From NCBI GenBank assembly GCA_965262485.1, contig OZ253540.1, positions 3,720,001 to 3,784,000 of the forward strand: a stretch of DNA of 64,000 bases. The letters run 5' to 3'. The DNA comes from Bin87 sp965262485. GTDB taxonomy: Bacteria; Chloroflexota; Dehalococcoidia; Lucifugimonadales; UBA3495. The notes under the pieces were generated by a model, which saw only the letters and a program-made list of their open reading frames with translations, had not been told where the DNA came from and did no database searches. Each line of letters opens with the position of its first letter. The first letter of the stretch is position 1. The translations under genes were made by a program, and so were the position numbers. Of this stretch, positions 62,116 to 64,000 are shown piece after piece.

Positions 62116-62134
62116 TGCCTGATATGTTGCCACG

Positions 62135-64000
62135 ATGACCGCTCCGCATTTCGAAACTGTGTCGATACCGGTTGCAGGGATGACGTGCGCCGCCTGCGTC
62201 CATCACGTGGCTGAGGCGCTCCGATTGGTGGACGGAGTGCAGGATGTGAGCGTGAATCTGGCCACCGCCAGAGCTACCGTCAGCCTCACCGACAGCCGGG
62301 AAAACTCCCCGGACATTCACCATCTGGCGAACGCCGTGGCCGCCGCCGGTTATTCCATACCCCCGGTACGCCGGGTCTACCCGGTAACCGGCATGACCTG
62401 TGCGGCCTGCGTGCATCACGTGGCCGAAGCCATCAGATCCGTTCCCGGCGTGGATGATGTGTCAGTCAACCTCGCCACGGCAACCGCGGCGGTAACCCAC
62501 CTGCCCGAAGCCGTCGAGCCCAACGCCCTGGCCCGCGCCGTCGCCGATTCCGGTTATCAACTCGACACGTCCGCCGACGTATCACAACCCGGCGGTCACC
62601 GCTCCCGGGAAGAACGCCAGATCCGCAACCGGCTCATCGTGGCGGGAATCGGCGGCATCGCGCTGTTGCTGGCCAGCTTTCCGGCCCTGCCGTGGACGCC
62701 CGGTTTGCTGACCATCCGGTGGTATCCGCTGGCGCTCTGGGCCGTTGCGACGCCGGTGCAACTTTGGGCCGGTTGGCCTTTCTACGTGGCCGGCTGGGCT
62801 GGGATGCGACGGATGCAACCCAACATGCACACGCTCATCGCCCTGGGAACTTCGGTGGCCTACGGCTACAGCGCCGTGGCGGTTCTGTTGATGCTGGTTG
62901 CGCCGGCTGCGCTGGCATCGGTGGGCGGCCACCAATTGCACTTCGACATGGCGGCCATCATCGTCGCGCTGATTCTGCTGGGCCGGTGGCTGGAGTCTAG
63001 GGCGCTGGCCCGTACTTCGGGGGCTATCGCCATGCTGATGGACCTGCGACCCCAAATGGCCCATCTGCTCTCTGACGACGGATCCATATCCGACATACCC
63101 GTCGACCGGGTCGCCGCCGGCGACATACTGGCAGTGCGCCCGGGTGAGTACGTGCCGGTTGACGGCGCGATAGCCGCCGGCGCGTCGTCGCTGGACGAAT
63201 CAGCGTTGACCGGAGAGAGTATGCCGGCCGACAAATCCGTGGGCGATCCGGTGTTCGCCGGTACGCTCAACGGAACCGGCGCCTTCACACTGCGCGCGGG
63301 CCGGGTGGGCGCCGACACCACCCTGGCGCAGATCATCCGCCTGGTGGAAGAAGCGCAGGGTTCCGCCGCGCCGGTGCAGCGTCTCGCCGACCAGGTAGCT
63401 GCCTGGTTCGTGCCGGCGGTGGGCGGCATAGCAATAGCGGCGGCTATTTTGTGGCTGTTCCTGGGCCCTGACCCTTCATTCCAGTACGCAATCCTGACGC
63501 TGGTGGCCGTGCTTATCATCGCTTGCCCCTGCGCCCTGGGGCTGGCCACCCCGACCGCCATTATCGTCGGCGTCGGGCGGGGAGCCGAACGGGGCATCCT
63601 GATCCGGAGCGCCGCCGTACTGGAACGGGCTCATTCCGTAACCGTGGTTGCCGTCGATAAAACCGGAACGCTAACCACCGGCCAACCCCGGGTGACGGAT
63701 ATTATCCCAGCCGACGGCGTGGAGCCCGACGACGCCCTGCGCTACGCCGCCGCCGCCGAGCAACTCTCGGAGCATCCCATTGGCCGGGCCGTGGCAGCAC
63801 ACGCCATTGCCCGGGGATTGACTGCCGCAACGCCATCAAGATTTGTTGCCCAGCGGGGCGCCGGCGTCAACGCAACCGTCGATGGCAGTCAAATTGTCGT
63901 GGGGAACGCTAATCTGCTCGCTGACTGCGCCATTGCAATTGACCCGGCGCTCTCCTCGGCCGCCGACCGGTTGGCATCCCAGGGTCGAACGCCCATGTTC
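62135..64000 (+). CDS. copA: Copper-exporting P-type ATPase (3' end cut by window edge)
   Basis: P1B-type ATPase; 622 codons present, frame open at the window end. Two N-terminal heavy-metal-associated domains, each with GMTCAACVHHVAEA (CXXC, residues about 14 and 86). Then transmembrane helices, LDESALTGESMPADK (TGES actuator) near residue 350, the CPC metal site IIACPCALGLATPTA near residue 465, and AVDKTGTLTTG with the phosphorylated Asp near residue 507. The HP motif EHPIG is also present. Exports Cu+ from the cytoplasm. The ATG at 62135 has no clear ribosome site and follows a mobile element closely. Confidence 0.95.
   Translation, partial: MTAPHFETVSIPVAGMTCAACVHHVAEALRLVDGVQDVSVNLATARATVSLTDSRENSPDIHHLANAVAAAGYSIPPVRRVYPVTGMTCAACVHHVAEAIRSVPGVDDVSVNLATATAAVTHLPEAVEPNALARAVADSGYQLDTSADVSQPGGHRSREERQIRNRLIVAGIGGIALLLASFPALPWTPGLLTIRWYPLALWAVATPVQLWAGWPFYVAGWAGMRRMQPNMHTLIALGTSVAYGYSAVAVLLMLVAPAALASVGGHQLHFDMAAIIVALILLGRWLESRALARTSGAIAMLMDLRPQMAHLLSDDGSISDIPVDRVAAGDILAVRPGEYVPVDGAIAAGASSLDESALTGESMPADKSVGDPVFAGTLNGTGAFTLRAGRVGADTTLAQIIRLVEEAQGSAAPVQRLADQVAAWFVPAVGGIAIAAAILWLFLGPDPSFQYAILTLVAVLIIACPCALGLATPTAIIVGVGRGAERGILIRSAAVLERAHSVTVVAVDKTGTLTTGQPRVTDIIPADGVEPDDALRYAAAAEQLSEHPIGRAVAAHAIARGLTAATPSRFVAQRGAGVNATVDGSQIVVGNANLLADCAIAIDPALSSAADRLASQGRTPMF

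Overview
The window looks like chromosome of a high-GC bacterium, most likely a member of the Chloroflexota (SAR202 / Dehalococcoidia-like). This is inferred from gene content: an aerobic heme-copper oxidase locus, many family III CoA transferases, a thiolase/DUF35 pair, an acetamidase and a hydantoinase. Intergenic regions also carry many small palindromic repeats. No 16S rRNA or other decisive marker lies in the window, so the placement is tentative.

Layout. 1-10.1 kb holds aerobic respiration genes on the minus strand (oxidase subunits III, I and II; heme O and heme A synthases), interrupted by a plus-strand amino-acid-type binding lipoprotein and a sodium:solute symporter. 10.8-17.9 kb is an accessory island: a single-chain type IIG-like restriction-modification enzyme, an Abi/HEPN-like protein, a HigB toxin with a HigA-ImmA fusion, an NYN-domain protein and a small retropepsin-like protease. 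18.4-26.9 kb is CoA and amide metabolism around a HipA-like kinase paired with a HIRAN-like protein. 27-30 kb holds coiled-coil PD-(D/E)XK-like genes and a frameshifted nuclease-like gene. 30-33.8 kb is a minus-strand operon that runs from a divergent archaeal-type TrpRS-like fusion protein through two tiny membrane proteins to the normal trpS.

34.0-39.5 kb is a complete minimal type II-C CRISPR-Cas locus: cas9 (1083 aa, catalytic residues intact), cas1, cas2, a predicted tracrRNA with anti-repeat, and 11 identical 36-bp repeats with 10 spacers. The repeat reads GTTG...TATAAT on the minus strand and holds its own -35/-10 pair with 17-bp spacing. Array and tracrRNA are therefore predicted to be transcribed toward the cas genes, on the opposite strand.

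39.5-50.8 kb holds housekeeping and metabolic genes: an SDR, two tRNAs (Arg-CCT, Ala-CGC), a class III aminotransferase, an NHL-repeat protein, dnaA, a DNA methyltransferase, an MFS transporter and two translationally overlapping CoA transferases. 51-55 kb is a decayed island with a toxin-antitoxin pair whose toxin has an in-frame stop, a frameshifted GAF-histidine kinase, a response-regulator/NYN deletion chimera and a GIY-YIG protein. It is bounded by a duplicated 3' end of the neighbouring hydantoinase gene. 55-64 kb carries hydantoinase, Fic, a BNR-repeat protein, an MNT-HEPN fusion, a second MFS transporter and the start of a CopA copper ATPase.

Two themes run through the window. First, several families of non-autonomous inverted-repeat elements (about 70-360 bp) sit in almost every long intergenic gap; the best family has 9-10 bp flanking direct repeats. 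Second, two separate loci (trpS and hydantoinase) have accessory genes inserted next to a duplicated 3' end of the resident gene, with no integrase in sight.
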